Shown: positions 20,065 to 30,083, numbered from the stretch's first letter. The stretch: DNA of 64,000 nucleotides from Candidatus Acidiferrales bacterium (GCA_035934015.1 DASYYH010000006.1:186001-250000); one strand, 5' to 3'. Numbers and translations: made by a program. Notes: generated by a model not told the origin, from the letters alone.

Positions 20065-20077
20065 CCGGCTTTGCCGG
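20065..20077 (+). other. small GC-rich hairpin between tonB and exbB
   Basis: CCGGC-TTT-GCCGG forms a 5-bp stem in the 132-bp tonB-exbB gap, flanked by CCGGGG on both sides. No T-run follows, so it is not an intrinsic terminator. It could protect a processed mRNA end, but this is a guess. Confidence 0.3.
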
Positions 20078-20178
20078 AGCAGTTCCGGGGAATTCGAATG
20101 TAATTTTGGGGGCTCAAAGGCAGTCCTACTCACTGCCGAAAAAAACGCTGTTTCGATTATCGAGGAGGAATCAACGTC

Positions 20179-20907
20179 ATGCTTTCGAATCTATTGTGCG
20201 CTGCTTTGCTCTTGTTCCAGGAAAGCAGCGGGGCGGTGGGCTGGGATCTTCGCAGCATGTGGCACACCATGGGTTTGCCGGCGAAGGCTGTGGTCTGCAT
20301 TCTGTTCATCATGTCTGCCTGGTCGGTCGGCATTATGATTGACCGCTGGTTGATGTATAGCGCGGCGCGCAAGCAGTCTCGCGTTTTTGTGCAGCAGGTT
20401 GCCGGCGCTCTCAAGGATAATAAGCTCGACGAAGCCATCTCCATTGCCGAGCGCAACAAGAAGAGCCACATCGCCAAGGTTGTGGCTACGGGTCTTTCTG
20501 AGTTCCAGGCCGCTTCGGCGCAGGTCGCTGACGAAGAAGTCATCGAAGCAGCCAAGCGCGGCCTCGAACGCTCCGTTGCCATCGTTCACGCGGAAATGAA
20601 GCGCGGCCTTTCCGGCCTTGCCACCATCGGCGCAACCGCTCCTTTCGTCGGCTTATTTGGCACCGTCATGGGCATCATCAACGCGTTCAAGGGCATTTCG
20701 GCTGCGCACGCCAGCGGTTTGTCGGCCGTCGCCGGTGGTATCGCGGAAGCCTTGGTCACCACCGCTCTCGGCTTGCTCGTCGCCGTGCCTGCCGTGTGGA
20801 TGTACAATTATTTCACCAACAAAGTCGAAGCCTTCGACGTCGAGATGGACAACTCCTCGATGGAATTGGTCAACTACTTCATCACTCGCCGAGGCGGAAA
20901 GAAGTAA
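20179..20907 (+). CDS. exbB: MotA/TolQ/ExbB proton channel family protein
   Basis: A 242-residue ExbB/TolQ homologue, the pentameric part of the proton channel that energises TonB. Three hydrophobic segments are at about 30-50, 147-172 and 190-212. The family block GLATIGATAPFVGLFGTVMGIINAF is present, together with AEALVTTALGLLVAVPAVW. The ribosome-binding site AGGAGG is at 20163-20168. It is followed by two exbD genes with spacings of 3 and 12 bp. Confidence 0.93.
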   Translation: MLSNLLCAALLLFQESSGAVGWDLRSMWHTMGLPAKAVVCILFIMSAWSVGIMIDRWLMYSAARKQSRVFVQQVAGALKDNKLDEAISIAERNKKSHIAKVVATGLSEFQAASAQVADEEVIEAAKRGLERSVAIVHAEMKRGLSGLATIGATAPFVGLFGTVMGIINAFKGISAAHASGLSAVAGGIAEALVTTALGLLVAVPAVWMYNYFTNKVEAFDVEMDNSSMELVNYFITRRGGKK

Positions 20908-20910
20908 GTC

Positions 20911-21381
20911 ATGGCGTATAAACCCAAGGTCGGCGCGACGATGGCGGCGCCAAACGTCATCCCCATGGCCGACATCATGCTTGTTCTGCTCATCATCATG
21001 ATGGTCGTGACGCCTATGTTGCAGAAGGGCGTCACCGTCGACATGGCCCATTCTCGCAACTGGGAGAATATGCCGGCGGCAGACCGCGATGACGCAGTAC
21101 TCATCGCCGTGACGCGCGACGGCCATCTGTACATGGGCAACCAGGAAATCAGCGGCGATCAGATCACGGATCAGGTCAAGGACAAGATCGCCGACAAGCT
21201 CGACAAGACTGTTTTCATTCGTGCCGACGCGAGCGCCAAGTACGGCGACGTCAAGAAAGTTGTCGATGACGTTCGCGACGCCGGCGTCGACAACATCGGC
21301 TTGCTCACATTGAAGGACGAAAGTGCTGGACCGCCACCTCCTCCCCTCGGAGAGCAGACGACGAATCCAGGCACTCCGTAG
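20911..21381 (+). CDS. exbD: ExbD/TolR biopolymer transport protein, first copy
   Basis: A 156-residue ExbD/TolR protein with one N-terminal TM (about 18-38). The channel-lining Asp is in NVIPMADIMLVLLIIMMVVTP. The periplasmic domain continues to about 140 (YGDVKKVVDDVRDAGVDNIGLLT), with a Pro-rich tail. It starts 3 bp after exbB. Confidence 0.92.
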   Translation: MAYKPKVGATMAAPNVIPMADIMLVLLIIMMVVTPMLQKGVTVDMAHSRNWENMPAADRDDAVLIAVTRDGHLYMGNQEISGDQITDQVKDKIADKLDKTVFIRADASAKYGDVKKVVDDVRDAGVDNIGLLTLKDESAGPPPPPLGEQTTNPGTP

Positions 21382-21393
21382 GAGGATTTTTCC

Positions 21394-21822
21394 ATGGGTA
21401 TTTCAGTTGGAGGAGAAAAAGGCGGCTCGATGTCCGAGCCCAATATCGTTCCGCTGATTGACGTCTTGCTCGTGCTGATCATTATTTTCATGGCCATCAC
21501 GCCCACCACGCCGACCGGCATGAACGCGCTCGTTCCGCAGCCTCCGCCGAAAAATCAAAAGCCCCAGCCCCCGGACCCTAGGACGGTCGTCGTGCTGATC
21601 AGCGCCACCGGCGAAATCAAAATCAATCAGGACCCCGCGACCTGGTCGGATCTGGGCCCCAGGCTGAACGATATTTTCAAGATTCGCGCCGAAAAGGTTG
21701 CCTTTATCAAAGGCGATGACGATACATCCTTCAATGACGTGGCTCGCGCCATCGATATCATGAAGGGCGCGGGCATTACAGATGTTGGTTTGATCACCGC
21801 AAAGATGGAGGCGGGCCAGTAG
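21394..21822 (+). CDS. exbD: ExbD/TolR biopolymer transport protein, second copy
   Basis: A 142-residue paralogue of the preceding ExbD. The TM carries the essential Asp in NIVPLIDVLLVLIIIFMAITP, and the periplasmic part ends AIDIMKGAGITDVGLITAKME. AGGAGG lies at 21380-21385. ExbB with two ExbD paralogues suggests a hetero-dimeric D subunit, as proposed for several such clusters. Confidence 0.92.
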   Translation: MGISVGGEKGGSMSEPNIVPLIDVLLVLIIIFMAITPTTPTGMNALVPQPPPKNQKPQPPDPRTVVVLISATGEIKINQDPATWSDLGPRLNDIFKIRAEKVAFIKGDDDTSFNDVARAIDIMKGAGITDVGLITAKMEAGQ

Positions 21823-21889
21823 CTTTCTCTGCAGACTGGTTTCGCCATTTTCTTGCGCTCAAACGCAGAGTTCAACTTCCGGCCCGGCG

Positions 21890-21904
21890 CCTGATTCAAT
21901 CAGG
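21890..21904 (+). repeat. 15-bp perfect palindrome before the TPR lipoprotein gene
   Basis: CCTGATT-C-AATCAGG at 21890-21904, within GC-rich flanks, 25 bp before the TPR gene start and 67 bp after the second exbD. There is no T-run. It could be an operator or an mRNA hairpin. Confidence 0.4.
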
Positions 21905-21928
21905 CCCGGGATATTCAAGGAGACGGGG

Positions 21929-22765
21929 ATGGAACGCAAATCCGCGCGCGGCGCGGCCCTTTTGGTGCTCAGTTCGGCTCTCGTGCTGGGGACATCCGGG
22001 TGCGCCAAGCTGAAAGCTCGCGACGATCTCAATAAGGGCGTTGAAGCTTACAAGAACGCACAGTTCGATCAGGCGGTGGAAGACTTCAAGGAATCGACCG
22101 AACTTGATCCCACGCTCTTAAACGCCAAATTGTATCTCGCTCAGGCCTATGCCCAGCAGTACATACCCGGCGCTCCTTCTGCGGAAAATAAACGCAATGG
22201 TCAGCAGGCCATTGCCGTTTGGAAAGAAGTTCTCGACAACAATCCTGACAATACGACGGCCCTTGCCGGCATTGGCTCCATGTACTACAACATGGGCAGC
22301 ACGCCATTCAATCGGGACATGATGGAGCAGGCCAAGTCCTATCAGCAGAAGGTCATGCAAATCAATCCCAATGATTCAACGCCCTATTATTGGGTCGGCG
22401 TCCTGGATTATTGGATCGTGTTCCGCGCCAATGCTCAGTTGCGTTCCGATTACAACTTGAAGGCCAAGAAGCCGATTAAGGAAATCGATCCCTTGCCTCC
22501 GGCCGTCCGCGACCAGCTCGTCCAACAGGAAGGCCAGACGGTCACCGAAGGCATTGACAGCCTCAACAAAGCCATGCAGCTCAAGTCTGATTATTCTGAC
22601 GCCATGGCCTACCTGAATCTTCTTCTGCGTCAAAAAGCAGACATGGAAACAACTCAGGATGCCCGCGAGGCTGACGAAAAACAGGCGGATGACCTCTTGG
22701 AAAAGGTCAAGGAGATCAATCAACGGAAGATGACCGCTCCTTCCAGCGATCAGTCATCTCAGTAG
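21929..22765 (+). CDS. TPR-repeat lipoprotein
   Basis: A 278-residue predicted lipoprotein: a basic N-terminus, a hydrophobic stretch and a lipobox ending at C25 (GTSGC). At least three TPR-like helical pairs follow (AYKNAQFDQAVEDFKESTELDP, AIAVWKEVLDNNPDN, AKSYQQKVMQINPND). It has AAGGAG at 21917-21922. The position directly after tonB-exbB-exbD-exbD suggests a periplasmic scaffold working with that complex, which is an inference from neighbourhood only. Confidence 0.83.
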   Translation: MERKSARGAALLVLSSALVLGTSGCAKLKARDDLNKGVEAYKNAQFDQAVEDFKESTELDPTLLNAKLYLAQAYAQQYIPGAPSAENKRNGQQAIAVWKEVLDNNPDNTTALAGIGSMYYNMGSTPFNRDMMEQAKSYQQKVMQINPNDSTPYYWVGVLDYWIVFRANAQLRSDYNLKAKKPIKEIDPLPPAVRDQLVQQEGQTVTEGIDSLNKAMQLKSDYSDAMAYLNLLLRQKADMETTQDAREADEKQADDLLEKVKEINQRKMTAPSSDQSSQ

Positions 22766-22917
22766 CGCTGCTGCATTCCTCTTGAAATCCAGACCGGCTG
22801 GCGAGCTTCTCGTCAGCCGATTTTTTCCTTTCATGACCCTTGTGTTCTTGGCGGCCGATGCTTTCTTGTGGCACAGCCCATGAAACAATCGTTATTCGAG
22901 CGTACAATGGAAATTGC

Positions 22918-25152
22918 ATGAGTCCGGATACCAAGCCTTCGCCCAATCCCTCCGCTCAGCGCGTTTTGGACCTCCGCTTTGTTGAGCTGATGGATAAGGT
23001 CCGCCGCAACCGTTCAGGCGACGACCTCGATCTCCTTCGCCGCGCCTACGATTTCGCTGCTGAGCAGCATCGCCTCCAGCGCCGCGAATCTGGCGAGCTC
23101 TATCTTTCTCATCCCCTCGCCGTCGCCAACATTCTGGCGGATATGAAGCTCGACGTCACCACGCTGTGCGCCGCTCTTCTCCACGACATCGTCGAAGACA
23201 CCAAAATCCCCATCGAGCAAATCACGGAAATGTTTGGTGCGGAGGTCGGCCGCGTCGTCGAAGGGGCCACTAAAATCAGCCGTATCGACCTTCTGGGGCC
23301 GGAGGCGCGCCAGGCCGAAAACGTCCGCAAAATGCTCCTGGCGATGGTCAACGACGTTCGCGTGATTCTTGTCAAGCTCGCCGATCGCCTTCACAACATG
23401 CGCACGCTTGAATATCTCGCTCCCGAACGGCAGGAGCGCATCGCTCGCGAAACGCTCGACATTTACGCGCCTGTCGCCAATCGCCTAGGCATGGGTTTGA
23501 TGCGCGGAGAATTGGAAGATCTCGCCTTCCGCTACCTCGAGCCCACCGCGTATTTCGAGCTGCAGAAGAAAGTCGCTACCAAAAGCAAAATCCAGGAAAA
23601 ATTTCTCCAAGAAGTTCAGGATGCCATTCGCAAAAAAATGGTGGAGAGCGGCATCCCTGCCGAGGTCGAAGGCCGCACCAAAGGCCTCCATTCGTTGCAT
23701 CAGAAAATTCAGCGCCAGCAGCGCTCCATCGATCAGATCTACGACCTCATGGCTGTCCGCGTCATCACGGATACGGTAAAGAATTGCTACGCCGCGCTTG
23801 GCGTCGTGCATCAGATTTGGCGTCCCGTTCCCGGCCGTTTCAAGGATTACATTGCCATGCCGCGGCCCAATCTCTATCAGTCGCTTCACACAACAGTGAT
23901 TCACGCCGGCCAGCCATTCGAAATCCAAATCCGCACGCAGGAAATGCACCGCATCGCTGAACAGGGCGTCGCCGCGCATTGGAAATACAAGGACGGCCAC
24001 GCCGCCTCCGGCGCCGATTCGCGGGAAGGCCACAAGGAAGGTCAGCGCGACGACCAGCGTATCGTCTGGATGCGCCAGTTGATCGAATGGGTTCAGGAGA
24101 TGGAGGAGCCCAGCGAATTCCTCGCTACTCTGAAGGTCGATCTATATCCCGAGGAAGTTTACACCTTTTCTCCGAAGGGTCGGGTGGTCGTCCTCAGCCG
24201 CGGCTCAACTCCCGTCGATTTCGCCTATTCGATTCACACGGAAGTCGGCGATCAATGCGTCGGTGCCAAAGTGAACAGTCAAATCGTTCCCTTGCGCCAC
24301 GTGCTTGCCAATGGTGATGTCGTCGAAATTCTGACGCAGAAGGGCCACGGCCCCAGCCGCGACTGGCTGAAATTCGTCCAGACCTCCCGCGCCCGCAGTA
24401 AGATTCGCCACTGGATCAATCTCCACGAACGCGACGAGGCCACTTCCGTCGGCCGTCGCCTGCTCGAACGGGAAGCACGCAACAGCGGCCTCAGCCTGAA
24501 AAAAATCTCCGACGCCGATTGGCAGCGTGTGGCCACGGAATACGGCTGCGGTCAGATCGAAGATCTTTACGCCGATCTGGGTTATGGCAAATGGTCGGCG
24601 CGTCAGGTTCTTGCCAAGGCTGCCGGACAGACGCTCGCCGAGCCTGCTGCCGAGGAAAAGCCACCGAAACTCGTCTCTACGGTCAAGCGCATGCTCGGCA
24701 TGCAAAACGCGCCGATTCAAGTGCGCGGCCATGACGATTTGATGGTCTATCGCGCCAAGTGCTGCAATCCGATTCCCGGCGATGATATCGTCGGCTACGT
24801 TACGCGCGGCCGCGGCGTCGCTGTTCATTCCACTTCTTGCCCCAACGTCAAAAATCTGCTCTACGAAACCGAGCGTCGCATCGCAGCAGAATGGGCCGGC
24901 CCCACGGAATCGACTTTTCCTGTTCGTTTGCGTATTCTGACCGAAGATCGTCCCGGCATGCTCGCCGAAATCACGGCGGCGATCAGCGTCGCGGACGCCA
25001 ATATTCGCACCCTCGAAAGTGTCGGAGAGCATTTGCACGCGCGCATCGAAATTGCTCTCGATGTGCGCGACCGCAAACAACTTGAAAAAATCCTTTTGCA
25101 AATCAAGAAAACTCCGGGCATTTTCGATATCGAGCGTGTTTATAACGTCTGA
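22918..25152 (+). CDS. rel: bifunctional (p)ppGpp synthetase/hydrolase (Rel/SpoT)
   Basis: A 744-residue RSH enzyme that makes and degrades the stringent-response alarmone (p)ppGpp. The HD hydrolase domain is intact (H65, H89-D90, E93-D94 in LLHDIVEDT). The synthetase domain carries RFKDYIAMPRPNLYQSLHTT; the RFKD form is characteristic of bifunctional enzymes rather than EFDD-type RelA. TGS (about 410-470) and the C-terminal ACT domain (about 665-744) are present. ATG 22918 is preferred over an upstream TTG at 22840, because the upstream extension is not family-like. Confidence 0.95.
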   Translation: MSPDTKPSPNPSAQRVLDLRFVELMDKVRRNRSGDDLDLLRRAYDFAAEQHRLQRRESGELYLSHPLAVANILADMKLDVTTLCAALLHDIVEDTKIPIEQITEMFGAEVGRVVEGATKISRIDLLGPEARQAENVRKMLLAMVNDVRVILVKLADRLHNMRTLEYLAPERQERIARETLDIYAPVANRLGMGLMRGELEDLAFRYLEPTAYFELQKKVATKSKIQEKFLQEVQDAIRKKMVESGIPAEVEGRTKGLHSLHQKIQRQQRSIDQIYDLMAVRVITDTVKNCYAALGVVHQIWRPVPGRFKDYIAMPRPNLYQSLHTTVIHAGQPFEIQIRTQEMHRIAEQGVAAHWKYKDGHAASGADSREGHKEGQRDDQRIVWMRQLIEWVQEMEEPSEFLATLKVDLYPEEVYTFSPKGRVVVLSRGSTPVDFAYSIHTEVGDQCVGAKVNSQIVPLRHVLANGDVVEILTQKGHGPSRDWLKFVQTSRARSKIRHWINLHERDEATSVGRRLLEREARNSGLSLKKISDADWQRVATEYGCGQIEDLYADLGYGKWSARQVLAKAAGQTLAEPAAEEKPPKLVSTVKRMLGMQNAPIQVRGHDDLMVYRAKCCNPIPGDDIVGYVTRGRGVAVHSTSCPNVKNLLYETERRIAAEWAGPTESTFPVRLRILTEDRPGMLAEITAAISVADANIRTLESVGEHLHARIEIALDVRDRKQLEKILLQIKKTPGIFDIERVYNV

Positions 25153-25222
25153 AGCCCTACCCGTAACCCTTCCGACATTCGCTGCGCCCTTTTGCGTTTC
25201 TCGGTCTACAATTTCCTTGTCG

Positions 25223-25876
25223 ATGCTTCAGCCCTTTTCATTGCCGTGGAGGAGTCGCGGCATTTCTCGTCCGCATGCCGCATTTGTCGGCGCATTCGTT
25301 CTTGCCGGTCTTGTGCTGTTCGGCTGCAAACATCAGATCATGCCCACGAATACGATCCCGCTCGACAATGCGGGCATGAATTACACGGCTGTCGCAACAT
25401 TGAAAGGCCTGGACATTTCAGACCCGGAAGTCGCTGAACTTGTGAAAGTGAAACAGGCCGGCCTCTCCGACGATGCCTGCATTTCCCTTATTCGTTTGGC
25501 GCGGAACGATAAAGAGCGATTCCACAATGGCGACGATGTCGCGGAGCTAGTCCAGGCTGGAATTCCGGAGCCTACGATTCTCGATCTCGCGCAGATCCAT
25601 TCGCTCAATGCTTGGGGCGGTGAAGCCGTCGCTATGCACTTGGCTGGCCTTTCCGACCAGATCATTCTCGAAGATATTCGTCGCACCGCCGCCGGGCAGC
25701 CGGTTCTTTCCGGTGCGTCGCTTGCGGACTTCAAAAATGCGGGCATGAGCCAGTCGACTCTCCTGCAACTCGTTCGCATCGGTGTTCCGGATGGCGAAGC
25801 GAACAAAATCCTAAATTTTCGCCGTCGTGGTTGGTCCGACGCTGCGATTTTGCGCCATTACATCGAGGGGAAGTAA
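25223..25876 (+). CDS. hypothetical lipoprotein
   Basis: A 217-residue predicted lipoprotein with basic N-terminus, hydrophobic segment and C35 in LVLFGC. The rest is helical with repeats of a short motif around ADISDPEVAELVKVKQAGLSDDACISLIR, VAELVQAGIPEPTILDLAQ and DFKNAGMSQSTLLQLVRIG: three similar helix-turn units that each read 'xxLxxAGxxxxxxLxLxx'. ATG 25223 is chosen; longer in-frame starts run back into rel and do not encode a signal peptide. The function is unknown. Confidence 0.7.
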   Translation: MLQPFSLPWRSRGISRPHAAFVGAFVLAGLVLFGCKHQIMPTNTIPLDNAGMNYTAVATLKGLDISDPEVAELVKVKQAGLSDDACISLIRLARNDKERFHNGDDVAELVQAGIPEPTILDLAQIHSLNAWGGEAVAMHLAGLSDQIILEDIRRTAAGQPVLSGASLADFKNAGMSQSTLLQLVRIGVPDGEANKILNFRRRGWSDAAILRHYIEGK

Positions 25877-26046
25877 CGCTCGCCTGGTTCTCGTCTAGCA
25901 GTCCAGCCGCTCGTCCGCATAATGCCTCAGTGTTCTTCCTTCTTCGCATGACAGGGCGCGTAGTACGTTCCCCAACCTCTCGCCTTAGTCTTCCGACTGC
26001 GGGTTCGCTAGACCTCCGCCGATTCGCTCGGTAGAATCTTCGTGCT

Positions 26047-27510
26047 TTGAAAACTCTCGCTTCCCATCGCTTTGTTGACGCTCTCCTCGCGGCCCTTGCC
26101 ATATGCATCGCTATTTTTGTCGCCGGATGCGGCGTTCCACTCGCTCCCGGCTATAAAATCCAAAAGGAGTCGCTTGCTGTGCGCTTCGTTCCGGGTAACC
26201 CTCCTCACCTCGCCATCCGCGCAGAATATCGCCTTACCAACATGGGCAATTCTCCGCTTAATTTCATCGCGGTCGGCCTGCCTGACGAAAAAGGCTTTGG
26301 CCGCTCGAATCTCCGCGCCGAAGTTGGTGGTAAGGGGATCGTTTTGCAACATGAACCCACGGAACCCGCTGGCGACTGGCGCATTCCATTTCCTGTTTCG
26401 TGGCATCAGAAAGAAAAAATAGACCTTTCTCTCTCCTATGATCTAGCCGCGCAGCCCGTAAGCGATCCGCGAATTTTCGTCACCGCAAACACCTTCTACT
26501 TGAACGACTCTGGCTGGTTTCCAACTCTCATGGGATTCAAGGCATTTCTTTCGCCCGCCGTCGGGCGCCCTGATCCAGCTACCCTCAGCGTAACGATTCC
26601 CGCGAATTTTCGCGTCACCGCGAGCGGTCGCCCGCGCGGCAACAAGAAACAAAACGGCGAAGTCACTCACCAATTCCTCATCCGCAAAGCCGACTTCGAT
26701 CCCTACGTCCTCGCTGGCCAATACAACGAGCAGCGCATCAACTCCACGAATGCCAGCATTGTGTTCTGGACACGTAAACCGTTTCCCGTAGCTGATGCGC
26801 AAATCGCAGCATCGCGTGTCTCGTCTGCGTACCGATTTTATGCCACGTCATTCGGATCACTTTCTCGACCGTCGATTTTCGTCATCGAGAGCGGCGATCT
26901 TAGAGATTCCGAAAATAAACTCTCGAACGTCGTTTCTTCTCCTCCCCCTCGGACCGTATTTAGCCCCATTCCCGTGTTCATTGAACCTGGCGCTGATGAA
27001 CCTTTTCCCTCGTTCGGGATTAGGAGGGCGTTGGCTTGGACATGGTTTGGCCATGAAATTAAGCCACGACCGGAAGCCTGGGTTCTCGCTGGCGGATTGG
27101 CTGATACGGCCGCCCGGGCATCCGAAAGCGCGCGTGAGAGCCGTCGTAGAGATGACATTGGTTTAGTATTAGATTCGTATGGCCGGGGAACTGCCGTCGA
27201 AAAGCCAATCATCAATCTTTCCGTCGACGATCCTTATGAGCAAATTAGATTGGGAAGAGGCAAGATGATTTTGTTTTACTTCGCCCTCGAAGACAAATGC
27301 GGCCAGCAAAATGTCACCCACGCCATCGCCCACATGGTTTATGCTCTTCGCGGGCAGCAATACGGTTATTCCGATTTTCGCGCCGCCCTCGAGCAGGAAT
27401 GCCACCAGAACCTGTCTGATTTTTTCGACGTGTGGCTGCAACAGAAGGGAATTCCGGCCGATTTTCGCGCTCGTTACGAAAATGCGGTAAGCAATAGCGC
27501 TAAGCCGTAG
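26047..27510 (+). CDS. lipoprotein resembling an M1 metallopeptidase without zinc ligands
   Basis: A 487-residue predicted lipoprotein (C28 in VAGC; TTG start). Residues about 45-240 look like the beta-rich N-terminal domain of M1 peptidases. Residues 326-352 read like the M1 catalytic signature with the essential residues replaced: where M1 enzymes have HExxHxW-FG this has R327-A-L-A-W331-T-W-F-G, and where WLNEGFA is expected it has VLAGGLA. The C-terminus (FFDVWLQQKGIP) matches the M1 pattern DxxxFFDxWL. It is therefore probably a non-catalytic relative. What it binds is unknown; it precedes ridA by 51 bp. Confidence 0.6.
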   Translation: MKTLASHRFVDALLAALAICIAIFVAGCGVPLAPGYKIQKESLAVRFVPGNPPHLAIRAEYRLTNMGNSPLNFIAVGLPDEKGFGRSNLRAEVGGKGIVLQHEPTEPAGDWRIPFPVSWHQKEKIDLSLSYDLAAQPVSDPRIFVTANTFYLNDSGWFPTLMGFKAFLSPAVGRPDPATLSVTIPANFRVTASGRPRGNKKQNGEVTHQFLIRKADFDPYVLAGQYNEQRINSTNASIVFWTRKPFPVADAQIAASRVSSAYRFYATSFGSLSRPSIFVIESGDLRDSENKLSNVVSSPPPRTVFSPIPVFIEPGADEPFPSFGIRRALAWTWFGHEIKPRPEAWVLAGGLADTAARASESARESRRRDDIGLVLDSYGRGTAVEKPIINLSVDDPYEQIRLGRGKMILFYFALEDKCGQQNVTHAIAHMVYALRGQQYGYSDFRAALEQECHQNLSDFFDVWLQQKGIPADFRARYENAVSNSAKP

Positions 27511-27561
27511 AGATTTGGATGGCGGGTTAGTTTGAATTTTCTTGCATTCATAGGAGGAATC

Positions 27562-27939
27562 GTGAAGGAAGTTATTTCCACGCAGCACGGCCCCAAGGCC
27601 ATCGGCCCCTATTCGCAAGCGATTCGCGCCAACGGTTTCATTTTTATTTCCGGTCAAGTTGCGTTTGATCCCGCGACCGGCCAGCTCATCGAAGGTGACG
27701 TCGCCGCGCAGACCGAGCGCGTCCTGCAAAATTTGAAGGGTATCGTCGAAGCCGCTGGCTCAATGCTCGATAAAACCGTGAAGACCACCGTGTTTCTCAA
27801 GGACATGAACGATTTTTCAAAAATGAACGAAGTCTATTCCCGGTTTTTCCCGGCGAATCCGCCTGCTCGCTCCACTGTCGAAGTCGCGCGCCTTCCTCGC
27901 GACGTTCGCGTGGAAATCGATCTCATTGCGCTCGCGTAA
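27562..27939 (+). CDS. ridA: RidA family enamine/imine deaminase
   Basis: A 125-residue RidA (YjgF/YER057c/UK114) protein, which hydrolyses reactive 2-aminoacrylate made by PLP enzymes. Typical segments are [22 protein letters not shown], the [11 protein letters not shown] helix and [19 protein letters not shown], with the catalytic Arg in RSTVEV. GTG 27562 is chosen because AGGAGG lies at 27552-27557. It stands immediately before biotin genes, two of which encode PLP enzymes, but no functional link is proven. Confidence 0.93.
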   Translation: MKEVISTQHGPKAIGPYSQAIRANGFIFISGQVAFDPATGQLIEGDVAAQTERVLQNLKGIVEAAGSMLDKTVKTTVFLKDMNDFSKMNEVYSRFFPANPPARSTVEVARLPRDVRVEIDLIALA

Positions 27940-27955
27940 GAAGAAGGAATCCCGA

Positions 27956-28918
27956 ATGCAAATTCACCACAATTGGACGCGGGAAGAGATTCGCAAGATA
28001 TTCCGCCTGCCTCTGCCGGACCTGATTTTCCAGGCTCAGTCGATTCATCGCGAATTTCATCGATCTGAGGAAGTCCAGCTTTGCCGTTTGCTCTCGATTA
28101 AAACCGGCGCGTGCCCGGAAGACTGTGCCTATTGCTCCCAGAGCGCGCATTACAAAACGGGCGTCGCGCGCCAGAAATTGATGGATCCATGCGATGTTCT
28201 CGAATCCGCGCGCCGCGCCAAGGCCGATGGTGCCACGCGTTTCTGCATGGGCGCTGCCTGGCGCGATGTTCCCGAGGGGAAAGAATTCGACGCCGTCCTC
28301 GAAATGGTTCGCGGTGTTGCCGCACTCGATCTCGAGGTCTGCTGCACGCTCGGCATGCTTACGGAAAATCAAGCTGCGCAGCTCAAGCGAGCCGGCCTCA
28401 CCGCCTACAACCATAATCTTGACACCTCGCCTGAATTTTACGGCCACATCATCACCACGCGCATTTATGAAGATCGCCTGCGCACCATCGCGCACGTCCG
28501 TCAAGCGGGAATCACGGTTTGCTGCGGCGGAATTCTCGGAATCGGGGAATCCGAAGAGGATCGCATCGGCTTGCTGCATCAGCTTGCGAATCTTGATCCG
28601 CATCCCGAAAGCGTGCCCATCAACGTTCTCGCTCACGTCGAAGGCACTCCGCTCGCTCATGTGCCGGACCTCGATCCACTCGTTTTCGTCCGCACCATCG
28701 CCGCCGCGCGCATTCTCATGCCTGCTTCGCGTGTCCGACTTTCCGGCGGACGCCACACCCTGTCGCGCGAAGCTGTCGCTCTCTGTTTTCTCGCCGGCGC
28801 GAATTCCATTTTCACTGGCGAAAAGCTTCTGACCACGCCGAATCCGCCCGTCGATCAGGATCTGGCTCTCCTCGACGATCTCGGCATGCGGCCCATGCAA
28901 CGTGCCTCAAATGCTTAG
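27956..28918 (+). CDS. bioB: Biotin synthase BioB
   Basis: A 320-residue radical SAM enzyme that inserts sulfur into dethiobiotin. The 4Fe-4S motif CPEDCAYC is present (CxxxCxxC), followed by [10 protein letters not shown], and the NHNLDTSP-like block appears as [15 protein letters not shown] 27956 is preferred (AAGAAGGAAT upstream) over a TTG at 27926 that overlaps ridA. First gene of the bioB-F-D-A operon; its stop overlaps bioF by 8 bp. Confidence 0.96.
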   Translation: MQIHHNWTREEIRKIFRLPLPDLIFQAQSIHREFHRSEEVQLCRLLSIKTGACPEDCAYCSQSAHYKTGVARQKLMDPCDVLESARRAKADGATRFCMGAAWRDVPEGKEFDAVLEMVRGVAALDLEVCCTLGMLTENQAAQLKRAGLTAYNHNLDTSPEFYGHIITTRIYEDRLRTIAHVRQAGITVCCGGILGIGESEEDRIGLLHQLANLDPHPESVPINVLAHVEGTPLAHVPDLDPLVFVRTIAAARILMPASRVRLSGGRHTLSREAVALCFLAGANSIFTGEKLLTTPNPPVDQDLALLDDLGMRPMQRASNA

Positions 28919-30083
28919 CAAAGAAATCCGCAGCCGCATCTCCTCCGAACTCGAACATCTGCGCAAGGAATCGCAGTTCCGCACTCTCGAAATTCCGCGC
29001 GGCATCAATCTCTGCTCGAATGATTATCTTGCTCTTTCCGATGATCCTCGTTTGAAGTGTGCTGTCATCGAAGCCGTCTCCGCCGGCGAAAGCGTTGGTT
29101 CGACCGGCCCGCGTCTGCTCTCCGGCCATTCGCTCGAATGGGAAAAATTGGAATCTGATTTCGCTGCTTTCGCTGGCGCTGAGTCGGCGCTTTACTTCAA
29201 TTCGGGTTATGCCGCCAATGTTGGTTTGCTCAGTTCGGTCTTGCGGCCTGGCGACGTCGTTTTCTCCGATGCGCTCAACCATGCCAGCCTCATCGATGGC
29301 ATTCGTCTTTCCGGCGCTCGCAAAGTCATCTATCCACACTGCGATTTGAAATTTCTCGAGAATGCTTTGCGCGAAAATTCCGCCTCCGATGGCGTAAAAG
29401 TGATCGTCACCGAGAGCGTTTTCAGCATGGAAGGCGACGTCGCTCCTCTCGCCGGCCTGCTCCATCTCGCGAAAACTTACGGTGCGGAATTGATTCTCGA
29501 TGAAGCTCATGCCACTGGCGTCTGCGGCCCGCAAGGGCGCGGAATAGCGGTCGACTTGCACTGTGAACACGGAATCCTCGCCGTCGTCCACACGTGTGGC
29601 AAGGCCTTAGCCAGCCTCGGCGCATTTGTATGTTGCCATCTCGCGCTCAAGGATTTTCTCATTAATCGCGCGCGCACTTTCATTTTCAGCACCGCCGCGC
29701 CGCCGTACATGGCGCGCCAAATCAGCGCTGCGCTTTCCTTGGCAACCGCCGAAGATAACCGTCGCGCACATCTCCGCGAAGTCTCGGCCTTGCTGCGCGC
29801 CGGTCTCGCTGCCGCCGGTTTTTCCTGCGGCTCGAGCAGCACGCACATCATCCCCGTGATTCTCGGCTCCAATGAAAATGCTCTTCGCGTCGCCACGCAT
29901 TTGCAGGCGAGCGGCTTCGCTGTCAAAGCGATTCGTCCGCCGACCGTCCCGCCGGGCACTGCGCGCATTCGTTTTTCGCTCACCAGCCGCGTCACGCGCG
30001 AGGACGTCGATCGCCTGGTTCGCGCCATGCATTCTGCAAACCAACTGCCGCAGCACGCTTCTTCCATAGCCGCCAATGCCTAG
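28911..30083 (+). CDS. bioF: 8-amino-7-oxononanoate synthase BioF
   Basis: A 390-residue PLP enzyme that condenses pimeloyl thioester with L-alanine in biotin synthesis. Typical motifs are [23 protein letters not shown], the [15 protein letters not shown] block, and the PLP-Lys region [13 protein letters not shown] (family GTFGKALGxxGA). ATG 28911 overlaps the bioB end by 8 bp; a GTG at 28902 is also in frame. Its own stop overlaps bioD by 8 bp. All four biotin genes are thus closely coupled. Confidence 0.94.
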   Translation: MLSKEIRSRISSELEHLRKESQFRTLEIPRGINLCSNDYLALSDDPRLKCAVIEAVSAGESVGSTGPRLLSGHSLEWEKLESDFAAFAGAESALYFNSGYAANVGLLSSVLRPGDVVFSDALNHASLIDGIRLSGARKVIYPHCDLKFLENALRENSASDGVKVIVTESVFSMEGDVAPLAGLLHLAKTYGAELILDEAHATGVCGPQGRGIAVDLHCEHGILAVVHTCGKALASLGAFVCCHLALKDFLINRARTFIFSTAAPPYMARQISAALSLATAEDNRRAHLREVSALLRAGLAAAGFSCGSSSTHIIPVILGSNENALRVATHLQASGFAVKAIRPPTVPPGTARIRFSLTSRVTREDVDRLVRAMHSANQLPQHASSIAANA

